Positions 18,524-27,042 of a stretch of 64,000 bases of DNA are shown piece after piece. The stretch is from Aeromicrobium sp. Lineage in GTDB: Bacteria; Actinomycetota; Coriobacteriia; Anaerosomatales; Anaerosomataceae. The position numbers were made by a program, and so were the translations under genes. The notes under the pieces were generated by a model, which saw only the letters and a program-made list of their open reading frames with translations, did not search any database and was not told the DNA's origin. The DNA is taken from positions 1 through 64,000 of the forward strand of contig JADIIM010000048.1 of the NCBI GenBank assembly GCA_015351705.1, written 5' to 3'. Positions within the stretch are counted from its first letter, which is position 1. The number at the start of each line of letters is the position of its first letter.

Positions 18524-21163
18524 CTACTTTGCGCTCGCCCAGTCCGGTCCCGAACCCACGCTTACCTCGAGCGGTACGCGGAGTTCGGCCACGCCGGCCA
18601 TCGCCTCGCGCACGAGCGCGGTCAGGCGCTCGAGTTCAGCGGGCGGCGCCTCGAAGACGAGCTCGTCGTGCACCTGCAGCACCATGCGGGATTCGAGCCC
18701 CTCGGCACGCAGGAGACGGTCGACCTCGATCATCGCGAGCTTCATGAGATCGGCGGCGGTGCCCTGCATCGGGTGGTTCATGGCGGTGCGCTCGCCGAAC
18801 GACCGCAGATTGAAGTTGGAGCTGCGGAGCTCGGGGATGGGGCGCCTTCGGCCGTAGAGTGTCTCCGCATAGCCGGTCTTGTGCGCCTCGGCCACCGTCT
18901 CGTCGAGGTACGCCCGCACGCGCGGGTAGGCGGCGAAGTACCGGTCGATAGTGGCCTGCGCCTCGGCATAGCCCACATCGAGCGATGCGGCCAATCCGTG
19001 CGACGAGATGCCGTACACGATGCCGAAGTTGACCGCCTTGGCCTTGCGCCGCATCTCGGCATCGACCGCCTCCGGTGCTACGCCGAAGATGCGCGCCGCG
19101 GTGGCGGCGTGGAAGTCGGCGCCGGAGGTGAACGCCTCGACAAGGCCCGGGTCCTCCGAGAGGTGTGCGAGGATGCGCAGCTCGATCTGCGAGTAGTCGG
19201 CGCCCACCATGAGGTCGCCCGCCCGTGCGGGAATGAAGGCCGCGCGGATGCGGCGGCCGAGCTCGGTGCGCACCGGGATGTTCTGCAGGTTGGGGCTGCT
19301 TGAGGACAGCCGTCCGGTGGCCGCCACCGTCTGGTTGAACGTGGTGTGAAGCCGCCCGTCCTCGCCCACGAGCCGGGGTAGCGAGTCGATGTAGGTGCTC
19401 GTGAGCTTGGTGAGTTCGCGGTACGCCACGACCTTCGCGGCGATCGGGTGCAGCGGCGCGAGGTCGGCGAGCACGCTCGCGTCGGTGGAGTACCCCGTCT
19501 TGGTGCGCTTGCCGGTGGGCAGCCCGAGCTTCTCGAAGAGCACCTCGCCGAGCTGTTTGGGCGAGTCGATAGTGAACTCGCAGCCCGCCAGCCCGTGGAT
19601 CTCGGTCACGAGCGCGCCGATCTGAGCGTGCGTTTCCTCGGAGAGCGCCGCCAGGACCGCACGGTCGACCCCGACACCGAGCTGCTCCATGCGGACGAGC
19701 ACCGGCACGAGCGGCATCTCGATCGTCTCGAAGCACGCCGTGCCCCCCCACTCCTCAAGCGCGGCGCGCAGCACGGGCGCGAGCTCTGCTGCGGCGGACG
19801 ACTCGGCCACCGGGTCGCCCGGCTCGATCGTCCTTCCGAGGTAGGCGGCCGCAAGCGCGGAGATTGAGAAGTCCGAGCGGTTGGACTCAAGCAGGTACGC
19901 CGCGATCCCGCAGTCGAACATGCGGGCCGGATCGATGGTGGAAGCGACGTCCCCGCCGGACCCGGATGCGCTGCCGGGCGGGCAGAACCCCTGCGCGAGC
20001 GCCTTCACGTCTCCGGCGCTCACGAGGCACGACGCGCACACCTCCTCCCATGCGGTGCCAGCCGCGTCGCCGCGGACGAGCGCGACGGTGCCTTCGTGCG
20101 CAAACGCGAGCGCGCGCTCCTCGGGGAACAGGCACGCAGCGTCCCCGCTGCCAAGCGCGATGCCCACAGGGCCGTCGGGCGGGTGTGCCGCCAGACGGCC
20201 GACCCACGCGGTCGCCTCCGGTCCCTCAAGCACGCGCCACTCGGCTTCCGGCGCGACCTCCTCGGCCACGCTTTCTGCGGACGCCACGGACGGCGTCAGC
20301 GCACGCAGCCGCGGCACGAGCGAGGTGAACGCGAGCGCCGAGAGCGCGCTCAGGGCTTCGGGCTCGTCCCACACGCCCCAGGTGACCGACGCTACGTCGA
20401 TGTCCACCGGCACGTCGCGCCGGATGGTCGCAACCACCCGGCTCGCGCGCGCCGCATCGGCATGCTCGCGCAGATTCTCGCCGAGCTTGCCCTTGATCTC
20501 GCCAGCGTGCTCAAGCACCGCATCCAGCGTGCCGAACTCGGCAAGCAGCTTGGCGGCGGTCTTCTCCCCCACACCGGGCACGCCCGGTATGTTGTCCGAC
20601 GTGTCGCCCTTGAGGCCGAGGAAGTCGGTGACCTGCCCGGGTGCGACGCCGTAGCGCTCGATCACCGCATCGCGGTCGTAGACGACGATGTCGGTGATGC
20701 CCTTGCGCGTGCTCACGACCTGCACCAGGTCGTCCACGAGCTGGAGCGCGTCCTTGTCGCCGGTCACGAGCAGCACGCGCATGCCGGCTTTGGCGCCGCG
20801 CTCGGCCAGCGTGCCCAAGACGTCGTCGCCCTCCCACCCCTCGCACTCCACGATGGGTATCGCCAGCGAGGCGAGGAGCTCCTTGACCATCGGGAACTGC
20901 GCCTTCAGATCCGGGTCCGTGGGCGGCCGGTGCACCTTGTACGCCGCGAGCGCCTCCGTGCGAAAGGCGGGCGTGCCGCGGTCGAACGCCACGATGACGC
21001 CGTCGGGCTTGAGGTCGGCCACCATCTTGAAGAGCATCGAGACGAAGCCGAACACGGCGTTGGTGGGCCTACCGTCGGGCGCAGTCATCGTGGGCGGAAG
21101 CCCGTGGAACGCGCGGTGCAACAGGCTGTTGCCGTCGATGACGGCTAAGGTGCGCTCGGCCAC
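18524..21163 (-). CDS. polA: DNA polymerase I
   Basis: Replication-primer removal and repair synthesis. 879 residues in three parts: 5' nuclease (1-290; VIDGNSLLHRAFHG, WEGDDVLGTLAE, GDKDALQLV, TSDNIPGVPGVGEKTAAKLL helix-hairpin), a middle exonuclease-like domain (about 310-480) and a polymerase domain (DYSQIELRILAHLS, RRKAKAVNFGIVYG, QVHDELVFEAP). The middle domain lacks the DxE metal ligands of a proofreading exonuclease (GIALGSGDA where D-x-E is expected) so 3'-5' activity is probably lost, as in many Gram-positive enzymes. ATG at 21163. Divergent from the methyltransferase gene. Confidence 0.96.
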   Translation of the reverse strand: MAERTLAVIDGNSLLHRAFHGLPPTMTAPDGRPTNAVFGFVSMLFKMVADLKPDGVIVAFDRGTPAFRTEALAAYKVHRPPTDPDLKAQFPMVKELLASLAIPIVECEGWEGDDVLGTLAERGAKAGMRVLLVTGDKDALQLVDDLVQVVSTRKGITDIVVYDRDAVIERYGVAPGQVTDFLGLKGDTSDNIPGVPGVGEKTAAKLLAEFGTLDAVLEHAGEIKGKLGENLREHADAARASRVVATIRRDVPVDIDVASVTWGVWDEPEALSALSALAFTSLVPRLRALTPSVASAESVAEEVAPEAEWRVLEGPEATAWVGRLAAHPPDGPVGIALGSGDAACLFPEERALAFAHEGTVALVRGDAAGTAWEEVCASCLVSAGDVKALAQGFCPPGSASGSGGDVASTIDPARMFDCGIAAYLLESNRSDFSISALAAAYLGRTIEPGDPVAESSAAAELAPVLRAALEEWGGTACFETIEMPLVPVLVRMEQLGVGVDRAVLAALSEETHAQIGALVTEIHGLAGCEFTIDSPKQLGEVLFEKLGLPTGKRTKTGYSTDASVLADLAPLHPIAAKVVAYRELTKLTSTYIDSLPRLVGEDGRLHTTFNQTVAATGRLSSSSPNLQNIPVRTELGRRIRAAFIPARAGDLMVGADYSQIELRILAHLSEDPGLVEAFTSGADFHAATAARIFGVAPEAVDAEMRRKAKAVNFGIVYGISSHGLAASLDVGYAEAQATIDRYFAAYPRVRAYLDETVAEAHKTGYAETLYGRRRPIPELRSSNFNLRSFGERTAMNHPMQGTAADLMKLAMIEVDRLLRAEGLESRMVLQVHDELVFEAPPAELERLTALVREAMAGVAELRVPLEVSVGSGPDWASAK

Positions 21164-21222
21164 GGGACGCCTTTCGGGTACGAACTCGCGTAAGTGCCTC
21201 GATTCTACCCGAGGGGAGTGAC

Positions 21223-21819
21223 GTGGGCTTCTTCGACTGGGCTGCGCCGCTCATCCGACGCTACGGCGACCGTTTCGGCGCCGAGGACGCTGTGACCATC
21301 GCAGGATGGCTCCGGGCGGCGGTCGAACCCGGCGGTCACGTGCTCGACGTAGGCGGCGGCGCAGGGCAGCTCGCCGCGCTCCTCGCCGACACGCTCACCG
21401 CGCACGTGACCGTGCTCGACCCCACCGCCGCCATGCTCAGCCACGTCCCCACCCGCCCGCGGATCACGGCGGTCTCCGGCAGCGCCGAGGACATCCCGCT
21501 GCCCGACTCCGCGTTCGACGCGATCGTGGTCACCGACGCCTTCCACCACTTCCGCGACCAGGACGCGGCCGTTCGCGAGTTCGCGCGGGTGGTGCGCCCG
21601 GGCGGAGCGGTCCTCGTTCTCGACCTCGATCCGCGTCCGCTCGCCATGCGCGTGATCGCTCTTGCCGAGCGGCTCGTGGGCGAGCCTGCGGCGTTCATGA
21701 CGCCGGAGCAGATGTGCACCTTCATGGCCTCACGCGGCATCCCCGGTGAGTGCACGCCGGAGGCTGGCGCGAGCTACCGCTTCCTCGGTCGCGTGGAAAA
21801 GGATCTGACCGCCGCGTAG
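21223..21819 (+). CDS. Class I SAM-dependent methyltransferase (UbiE/Methyltransf_11 type)
   Basis: 198 residues. The SAM-binding motif I is HVLDVGGGAGQLAALL (about 38-53), acidic loop VLDPTAAM, motif II AIVVTDAFHHF and post-motif RPGGAVLVLDLDPR. The DAFHHF segment resembles ubiquinone/menaquinone and arsenite-type methyltransferases, but no Cys set for arsenite is present. Substrate unknown, small-molecule likely. GTG at 21223 has GAGGGGA upstream. It stands alone between polA (divergent) and the GlnR-like regulator (convergent). Confidence 0.85.
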   Translation: MGFFDWAAPLIRRYGDRFGAEDAVTIAGWLRAAVEPGGHVLDVGGGAGQLAALLADTLTAHVTVLDPTAAMLSHVPTRPRITAVSGSAEDIPLPDSAFDAIVVTDAFHHFRDQDAAVREFARVVRPGGAVLVLDLDPRPLAMRVIALAERLVGEPAAFMTPEQMCTFMASRGIPGECTPEAGASYRFLGRVEKDLTAA

Positions 21820-21847
21820 CACCGGCCGGCACCGCGCGATCCGGGAC

Positions 21848-22513
21848 TCAGCTCTTCCAGAGGTACCCGACGTTGCGCACGGTCTCCAGGCGCCAGGAGA
21901 CCTCCGGGCCGAGCTTGGAACGGATGCGCCGCACGTGCACGTCCACGGTCCGCGCGCCGCCGAAGTAGTCGGTGCCCCACACGCGGGTGAGCAGCACCTC
22001 GCGACTGTAGACGCGGTTGGGGTGCGTGACGAGGAACGCGAAGAGCGAGTACTCCAGGAACGTGAACTCCACCGGCTCGCCACCCACCTGCGCCTGGTAG
22101 GTCGCCAGGTTGAGCGTCAGCCCGTCGAGGCGGATCAGCTCCTCGGCCGCCACCTCCTGGCCCGGCCACAGAAGGCCGCGCACGCGTGCCACGATCTCGG
22201 CAGCGGAAGCACCGCGCACCACGAAGTCGGCGGGAAACCGCACGGGCATACGAAGGCTGCCGAGGGACTCGGGCTCGACCACCACGAGGAGCCTCACGTC
22301 GGAGCCGCCCGCGACCGCGCGCTCGGCCTCGGCGATGACCGTCTCCGGCGCCCGCGTGCCGTCGACGACCATCAGGTCGCCGGGGTCGGCGAGCAGCCTG
22401 TCGGCGAGCTCCGCGCGGGCGCACCGGTCGCGGGCCACATCGAGCTGCTCGAGGGCGCTCTCGATCCACGCACGGGAGTGCACGTCGTCCGCCACGATGA
22501 TGAGCCGCTTCAT
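21848..22513 (-). CDS. GlnR-like OmpR-family transcriptional regulator with atypical receiver
   Basis: 221 residues. Receiver-like domain 1-115 has the acidic pair Asp9/Asp10 and Asp51, but the conserved switch Lys is Arg (position 100, FVVRG) and the switch Thr is missing, so phosphorylation is doubtful. Winged helix 125-221 (FTFLEYSLFAFLVTHPNRVY, VWGTDYFGGARTVDVHVRRI, TVRNVGYLW) closely resembles actinobacterial GlnR, an orphan nitrogen regulator that activates glnA and ammonium genes. No kinase gene is adjacent, while glnA lies immediately upstream in the same direction. ATG at 22513 was chosen because the receiver starts there. The GlnR identity is inferred from these motifs and position. 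Confidence 0.75.
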   Translation of the reverse strand: MKRLIIVADDVHSRAWIESALEQLDVARDRCARAELADRLLADPGDLMVVDGTRAPETVIAEAERAVAGGSDVRLLVVVEPESLGSLRMPVRFPADFVVRGASAAEIVARVRGLLWPGQEVAAEELIRLDGLTLNLATYQAQVGGEPVEFTFLEYSLFAFLVTHPNRVYSREVLLTRVWGTDYFGGARTVDVHVRRIRSKLGPEVSWRLETVRNVGYLWKS

Positions 22514-22627
22514 GTGCACGATTCTAGCCTCCCGTGCCTCGAGCTGAACACAGGCGCCGGGCGACATGAGCCGCCCGGCGCCGTTGCCGTGCTGCCGCCG
22601 GACACCCGGCGGTGAGAGCGCGTCACA

Positions 22628-23971
22628 CTAGAGGATCGAGAGGTACTTGTCCTGCTCCCACGGCGAGACGTAGCTCACGTACTCGCTCCACTCCTTCTTC
22701 TTGTTCTCGACGAAGAAGCGGTGGATGTGGTCGCCGAGGACCTCTTTCATGAGATCGGACTGCTCGAAGGCGACGATGGCCTCGCCAAGATCCTTCGGCA
22801 GGGTCTTGATACCCGCATCGGCGAGTTCGTCCTCGGTCATGTGGAAGATGTTGTTGGTGGCCTCGGGCATCAGCTCGAGACCCTCCTCGATACCCTTGAG
22901 GCCGGCGCCCAGCATGACCGCGAAGGCGAGGTACGGGTTGGCCGAGGGGTCCGGCGAGCGAAGCTCGACGCGGGTCGCCACTTCCTTGCCCGGCTTGTAC
23001 ATCGGCACGCGGACCATGGCCGAGCGGTTCCGGCGCGCCCACGTCACGTACACCGGAGCCTCGTAGCCCGGGACAAGCCGCTTGTAGGAGTTCACGAACT
23101 GGTTCGTGACGGCACAGAACTCGGGGGCGTACTTCAGCAGACCGGCGATGTAGCTCTTGCCGACGGCCGAGAGGTTGTAGCCATCGGGGTCGTTGGCGTC
23201 GAACATCGCGTTGCCGTCCTTGGTGAACAGCGACTGATGCACATGCATGCCGGAACCGTTCTCGCCCTGGATCGGCTTGGGCATGAAGGTGGCGTACACG
23301 CCGTTCTTGTGCGCGACCTCCTTGACGGTCAGGCGGTAGGTCATCACGTTGTCGGCCATCGTGAGCGCGTCGGCGTAGCGCAGGTCGATCTCGTGCTGCG
23401 ACGGCGCAACCTCGTGGTGGGAGTACTCCACCGGGATGCCGAGCTTCTCGAGGGTGAGGACCGTCTCGCGACGCAGGTCGCTCGCCACGTCGAGCGGCGT
23501 GAGGTCGAAGTAGCCGCCCTTGTCGAGCACCTCGGTGCCCTCGCTGTCGGCGAAGTAGAAGAACTCGAGCTCGGGACCGACGTACATCGTGTAGCCCATG
23601 TCGGCGGCCTTGGCGAGCACCCGCTTGAGCGCGTAGCGCGGGTCGCCCTCGAACGGCGTGCCGTCGGGGTTCATGACGTCGCAGAACATGCGGCCCGTTC
23701 CGGCGGTGTCACCGTTGCAGCGCCACGGCAGCGCCTGGAACGTCGTCGGATCCGGGAACGCGACCATGTCGGACTCCTGGATGCGGGTGAACCCGTCGAT
23801 CGAGGAGCCGTCGAAGCCCATGCCCTCCTCGAACGCTCCCTCGAGCTCGGTGTCGGTCACCGCGAAGCTCTTGAGAAAGCCGAGGACGTCGGTGAACCAG
23901 AAGCGCACGAAGCGGATGCCGCGCTCCTCGATCGTCCTCATCACGTAGTCTTTGTCCATCGGTGTGGTCAT
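22628..23971 (-). CDS. glnA: Glutamine synthetase type I (alpha, Gram-positive kind)
   Basis: ATP-dependent amination of glutamate; main ammonia assimilation enzyme, dodecameric in the cytosol. 447 residues, the length of the GSI-alpha subgroup (Bacillus, Thermotoga) rather than the ~470 of the adenylylated GSI-beta. Signature GFDGSSIDGF, ATP-site KPIQGENGSGMHVHQS, RRNRSAMVRVP and the C-terminal SPWEQDKYL. The Tyr-containing adenylylation loop of GSI-beta is absent, so control is probably feedback and transcriptional. ATG at 23971 follows GAGGAGG. The upstream gap holds paired GAAAC elements and an inverted repeat, a plausible site for the GlnR-like regulator encoded downstream. Confidence 0.97.
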   Translation of the reverse strand: MTTPMDKDYVMRTIEERGIRFVRFWFTDVLGFLKSFAVTDTELEGAFEEGMGFDGSSIDGFTRIQESDMVAFPDPTTFQALPWRCNGDTAGTGRMFCDVMNPDGTPFEGDPRYALKRVLAKAADMGYTMYVGPELEFFYFADSEGTEVLDKGGYFDLTPLDVASDLRRETVLTLEKLGIPVEYSHHEVAPSQHEIDLRYADALTMADNVMTYRLTVKEVAHKNGVYATFMPKPIQGENGSGMHVHQSLFTKDGNAMFDANDPDGYNLSAVGKSYIAGLLKYAPEFCAVTNQFVNSYKRLVPGYEAPVYVTWARRNRSAMVRVPMYKPGKEVATRVELRSPDPSANPYLAFAVMLGAGLKGIEEGLELMPEATNNIFHMTEDELADAGIKTLPKDLGEAIVAFEQSDLMKEVLGDHIHRFFVENKKKEWSEYVSYVSPWEQDKYLSIL

Positions 23972-24012
23972 AGTGAAGCCTCCTCGATCCGATACCCTGT
24001 GCGGTCAACGGT

Positions 24013-24039
24013 ACGGCCGGGATGTTTCGGCCGTGTTTC
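24013..24039. promoter_or_regulatory. Candidate regulator-binding site upstream of glnA
   Basis: Two GTTTC pentamers (24024-24028 and 24035-24039; GAAAC toward glnA) are exactly 11 bases apart, the phasing of OmpR-type winged-helix dimers; GAAAC is also the conserved half of the actinobacterial GlnR box. A perfect inverted repeat ACGGCCG / CGGCCGT (24013-24019, 24028-24034) overlaps them. The site is about 42-68 bases before the glnA start. The GTnAC halves of a full GlnR box are not in register. Confidence 0.45.
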
Positions 24040-24123
24040 CGATATGCGAGCGATACGAGAACCTTCCGGTTGCCACGACGTTGTGGGACGATTCCGTGCA
24101 TCCGGACTCTGGGGGTGTGGGCG

Positions 24124-24678
24124 ATGATCCGAGGCACGAGCGTGTACCTGGCCAGGTTCGATGCGGCCAGCGCCGAGCAGGCGCGCGCGTGGCTGAACGA
24201 CCCGGACGTGAACGAGTGGATGCTCTCCGGCCAGCTCCCGGTCTCGCGCGCCCAGGAGGTCTCCTTCTTCGAGCTCACCGAGCGTCAGTGGAACGAGGGG
24301 TCCGCCTACCGCTTCGAGATCCACGCGGCTGACGACGGCCGCCTCATCGGCATCTGCGGACTGGATTCGACCGACCTCGTCCACCGGCATGCCGAGGTGG
24401 GCATCTTCATCGGTTCGCGTGCCGACCAGAACCGCGGCTACGGGCGCGACGCGATCGTCACGCTCCTGCGATTCGGCTTCGATCACCTCGGCCTGCACCG
24501 CATCGGCATCATGGCCAACGCAGAGAACGAGCGTGCGGTCCACCTCTACGCCTCGATCGGATTCGTAGAGGTCGGACGCGAGCGCGAGGTCGTCTTCATG
24601 CGCGGCCGCTTCCGCGACCACGTCTGCTTCGACATACTCGAAGACGAGTTCCGCGCCCGCTACGGGAACCAGGCCTGA
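24124..24678 (+). CDS. GNAT-family N-acetyltransferase (RimJ/RimL-like)
   Basis: 184 residues. Acetyl-CoA site GSRADQNRGYGRDAIVTLLRFGF (Q/RxxGxG/A type, near residues 99-120) and the C-terminal GIMANAENERAVHLYASIGF segment mark a GNAT of the RimJ/RimL/SpeG branch, which acetylates protein N-termini, polyamines or antibiotics. Substrate cannot be read from sequence. ATG at 24124 is chosen at the start of the fold; a GTG at 24115 is possible. Divergent from glnA across the candidate operator; its stop is one base from the glutamate synthase operon's end. Confidence 0.85.
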   Translation: MIRGTSVYLARFDAASAEQARAWLNDPDVNEWMLSGQLPVSRAQEVSFFELTERQWNEGSAYRFEIHAADDGRLIGICGLDSTDLVHRHAEVGIFIGSRADQNRGYGRDAIVTLLRFGFDHLGLHRIGIMANAENERAVHLYASIGFVEVGREREVVFMRGRFRDHVCFDILEDEFRARYGNQA

Positions 24679-24679
24679 C

Positions 24680-25513
24680 CTACATCGAGGCATAGAGCTT
24701 GGCGTAGGGACGGTGGCTGACCGGCGCTATCCGGACGAACGGTCCGTCCATGATCGCCTCGGCGTCCTCACCGAACGCCTCAGCGTACTCCTCCACGAGC
24801 GGGCGCAGGACGCCGAGGTCCTCCTCGCACGCCTCGGTGATACCCACCTCCGCGCCGCACTGCCACGGCTCGACGGTGCCGCGCACGTACATCACGCCGC
24901 CGTGCATGCCCGCACCGGTGAACCCGCCCACGAGCGGCTGCTCGGGGAAGTGCGTGTTCACGCCGAGGAGGACGAGCACGCCTCCTGCCATGTACTCGCC
25001 GAAGAAGTCGCGTGCCTTGCCACCGCACACGACCACCGGCACGTGCTTCTCGTACGCCTTCATGTGGATGCCGACGCGATAACCCACGTCGCCCTGCACG
25101 AACACGCGGCCGCCCCGCATGCCGTATCCGAGCACGTCGCCTGCGTCACCGTGCACGATCACGCGCCCGGAACTCATCGTGTTGCCCACACCGTCCTGCG
25201 CGTTGCCGAAGACCTCCACCTCGGCACCGTCCATGAACATCGCGGTGTCGTTGCCGGCGGTGCCGTGCACCTCGATACGCACGCCGGGCACGCGCAGGCC
25301 CGCCCCGATGTAGCGCTGCCCGTTGGCGCCGGTGACACGCACCGTCGTGACGCCATCGGCAACAAGCCGCCGTATCGCGTCGTTGAGCTGCTGGAAGTAG
25401 ACGCCCGTGGTGTCGACCGTGGCCGCGTCTCCTTCGCGCTCGATGACGGGAGCCACCTGGCGGTACCCTTCGATCACGCCCGCGGGGGGCACACTGACCG
25501 CTGCCTTGATCAT
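24680..25513 (-). CDS. Glutamate synthase, C-terminal (GXGXG) domain protein
   Basis: 277 residues corresponding to the right-handed beta-helix domain at the C-terminus of bacterial GltB, here a separate gene as in archaea and many anaerobes. The repeated Gly-rich turns (GANGQRYIGAGLRVPG, GNAQDGVGNTMSSG, GDAGDVLGYGMRGG, GDVGYRVGIHMK, GGFTGAGMHGG) make the helix. The domain is structural and links the ammonia tunnel parts. ATG at 25513 follows GAGAGGAG. Last gene of the hdrBC-gltB operon; 16 bases after the synthase domain gene. COG0070 family. Confidence 0.92.
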   Translation of the reverse strand: MIKAAVSVPPAGVIEGYRQVAPVIEREGDAATVDTTGVYFQQLNDAIRRLVADGVTTVRVTGANGQRYIGAGLRVPGVRIEVHGTAGNDTAMFMDGAEVEVFGNAQDGVGNTMSSGRVIVHGDAGDVLGYGMRGGRVFVQGDVGYRVGIHMKAYEKHVPVVVCGGKARDFFGEYMAGGVLVLLGVNTHFPEQPLVGGFTGAGMHGGVMYVRGTVEPWQCGAEVGITEACEEDLGVLRPLVEEYAEAFGEDAEAIMDGPFVRIAPVSHRPYAKLYASM

Positions 25514-25529
25514 CTCCGGCACTCCTCTC

Positions 25530-27041
25530 TCACATGCCCGCCGGCTTAACGCCGAGCACGCGGCACGTGTGCTCGTCCAGTCCGATCGACCGCAGACGTT
25601 CGCGGCTCCCGCGCAGGCTCTCAACGGCGTTCACGCCGAGGGCGCCCAGGATCTCCTGGAGTTCGTGGCTCCACGCGTGGACGAGGTTGGTGAGGCGCTC
25701 TGCCCCCCACTCGGGATCGATGCGGCGTGTAAGCTCGGGCTTCTGCGTGGTGATGCCCCACGAGCACTTGCCGGTGTGGCAGCTCTGACACAGGTGGCAA
25801 CCGAGCGCGAGCAGGGCCGCTGTGCCGATGGCGACCACGTCGGCGCCGAGCGCGATGGCCTTGGCCGCATCCGCTGAGGAGCGGATGGAGCCGGCAGCGA
25901 TGATCGACGCCTGGTTGCGGATGCCCTCGTCGCGCAGCCGCTGGTCCACCGCGGCGATCGCGACCTCGACCGGGATGCCGATGTGGTCGCGGATGACCGC
26001 GGGCGCGGCGCCGGTGCCGCCACGGAAGCCGTCGAGGTAGACGTAGTCCGCGCCGGCGCGCACGATACCGCTCGCGATCGCCGCCACGTTGTGCACCGCG
26101 GCGATCTTCACGCCTACCGGCTTGTAGCCGCTGGCCTCTTTGATCGCGTAGATGAGCTGCCGCAGATCCTCGATCGAGTAGATGTCGTGGTGCGGCGCCG
26201 GGCTGATGGCGTCTGAGCCCTGCGGGATCATGCGCGTGGCGGAGACCTCACGGTCGATCTTCTCGCCGGGCAGGTGCCCGCCGATCCCTGGTTTGGCGCC
26301 CTGCCCGATCTTGATCTCGAGCGCTGCGGCGCGACCGAGCACCTCGGGGTTCAGGCCGAAACGCCCCGAGGCCACCTGCAAGATGGCGTGGTCCTGGTAG
26401 GGATACAGGTCCTCGTGCAGACCGCCCTCACCGGTGTTCATGAGGATGCCGAGCCGCTCGGCCGCCATGGCAAGCGACCGGTGGACGTTGAGCGACACCG
26501 AGCCGTAGCTCATCGGTGAAAAGATGATCGGCGTGTCCAGCTTGAGGTTGTTGGTCATGCCGCCACCCTCGGCCAGACGGAAGCCACCGTTGCCGTCCGA
26601 CTCCACCTGCACGGCATCGGGCTTCCGGCCGAGGTAGGTCCGGAGCTCCATCGGCTCGCGCAGCGGGTCGATCGACGGGTTGGTCACCTGGCAGGCGTCG
26701 AGCACGAGCTTGTCGAAGATGCGCTCGTACGGCCTCGGGTTCCCCATCGAGGTGAGCAGCACGCCGCCGGTGTCCGCCTGCTTCCAGACGCCCTTGACCA
26801 GGTTGGTGGACCAGTTGTCGTTCTCACGGAACGCGAGCGCGTTCTTCTCGATGGTGATGCAGTGCGCCGGGCAGTACGTCACGCAGCGGTGGCATGCGCG
26901 GCACTTCTCGTCATGCGGGATGGGCCGCTCGGCGAAGTCGTAGACGCCCCAGCCGCACTGCTGGACGCAGCGCCCGCACTTGTGGCACTTGTCGTAGTCG
27001 ATCCTGACCCGGAACTCGGGCTGCACGAACGTCTGCTGCAT
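25530..27041 (-). CDS. gltB: Glutamate synthase, FMN/synthase domain with N-terminal ferredoxin domain
   Basis: 503 residues. N-terminal two-cluster ferredoxin (CHKCGRCVQQCG and CRACHRCVTYCPAHC, residues 19-65), then the FMN-binding synthase barrel (FSPMSYGSVSLNVHRSLAMA; KIGQGAKPGIGGHLPG; DGFRGGTGAAPAV) and the [3Fe-4S] motif CHLCQSCHTGKCSWGITTQ near 420. It converts 2-oxoglutarate plus ammonia and two electrons to glutamate. In this archaeal-type arrangement the built-in ferredoxin replaces part of the GltD electron chain. ATG 27041 follows the stop of the upstream gene by one base. COG0069 family. Confidence 0.94.
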   Translation of the reverse strand: MQQTFVQPEFRVRIDYDKCHKCGRCVQQCGWGVYDFAERPIPHDEKCRACHRCVTYCPAHCITIEKNALAFRENDNWSTNLVKGVWKQADTGGVLLTSMGNPRPYERIFDKLVLDACQVTNPSIDPLREPMELRTYLGRKPDAVQVESDGNGGFRLAEGGGMTNNLKLDTPIIFSPMSYGSVSLNVHRSLAMAAERLGILMNTGEGGLHEDLYPYQDHAILQVASGRFGLNPEVLGRAAALEIKIGQGAKPGIGGHLPGEKIDREVSATRMIPQGSDAISPAPHHDIYSIEDLRQLIYAIKEASGYKPVGVKIAAVHNVAAIASGIVRAGADYVYLDGFRGGTGAAPAVIRDHIGIPVEVAIAAVDQRLRDEGIRNQASIIAAGSIRSSADAAKAIALGADVVAIGTAALLALGCHLCQSCHTGKCSWGITTQKPELTRRIDPEWGAERLTNLVHAWSHELQEILGALGVNAVESLRGSRERLRSIGLDEHTCRVLGVKPAGM

Positions 27042-27042
27042 G

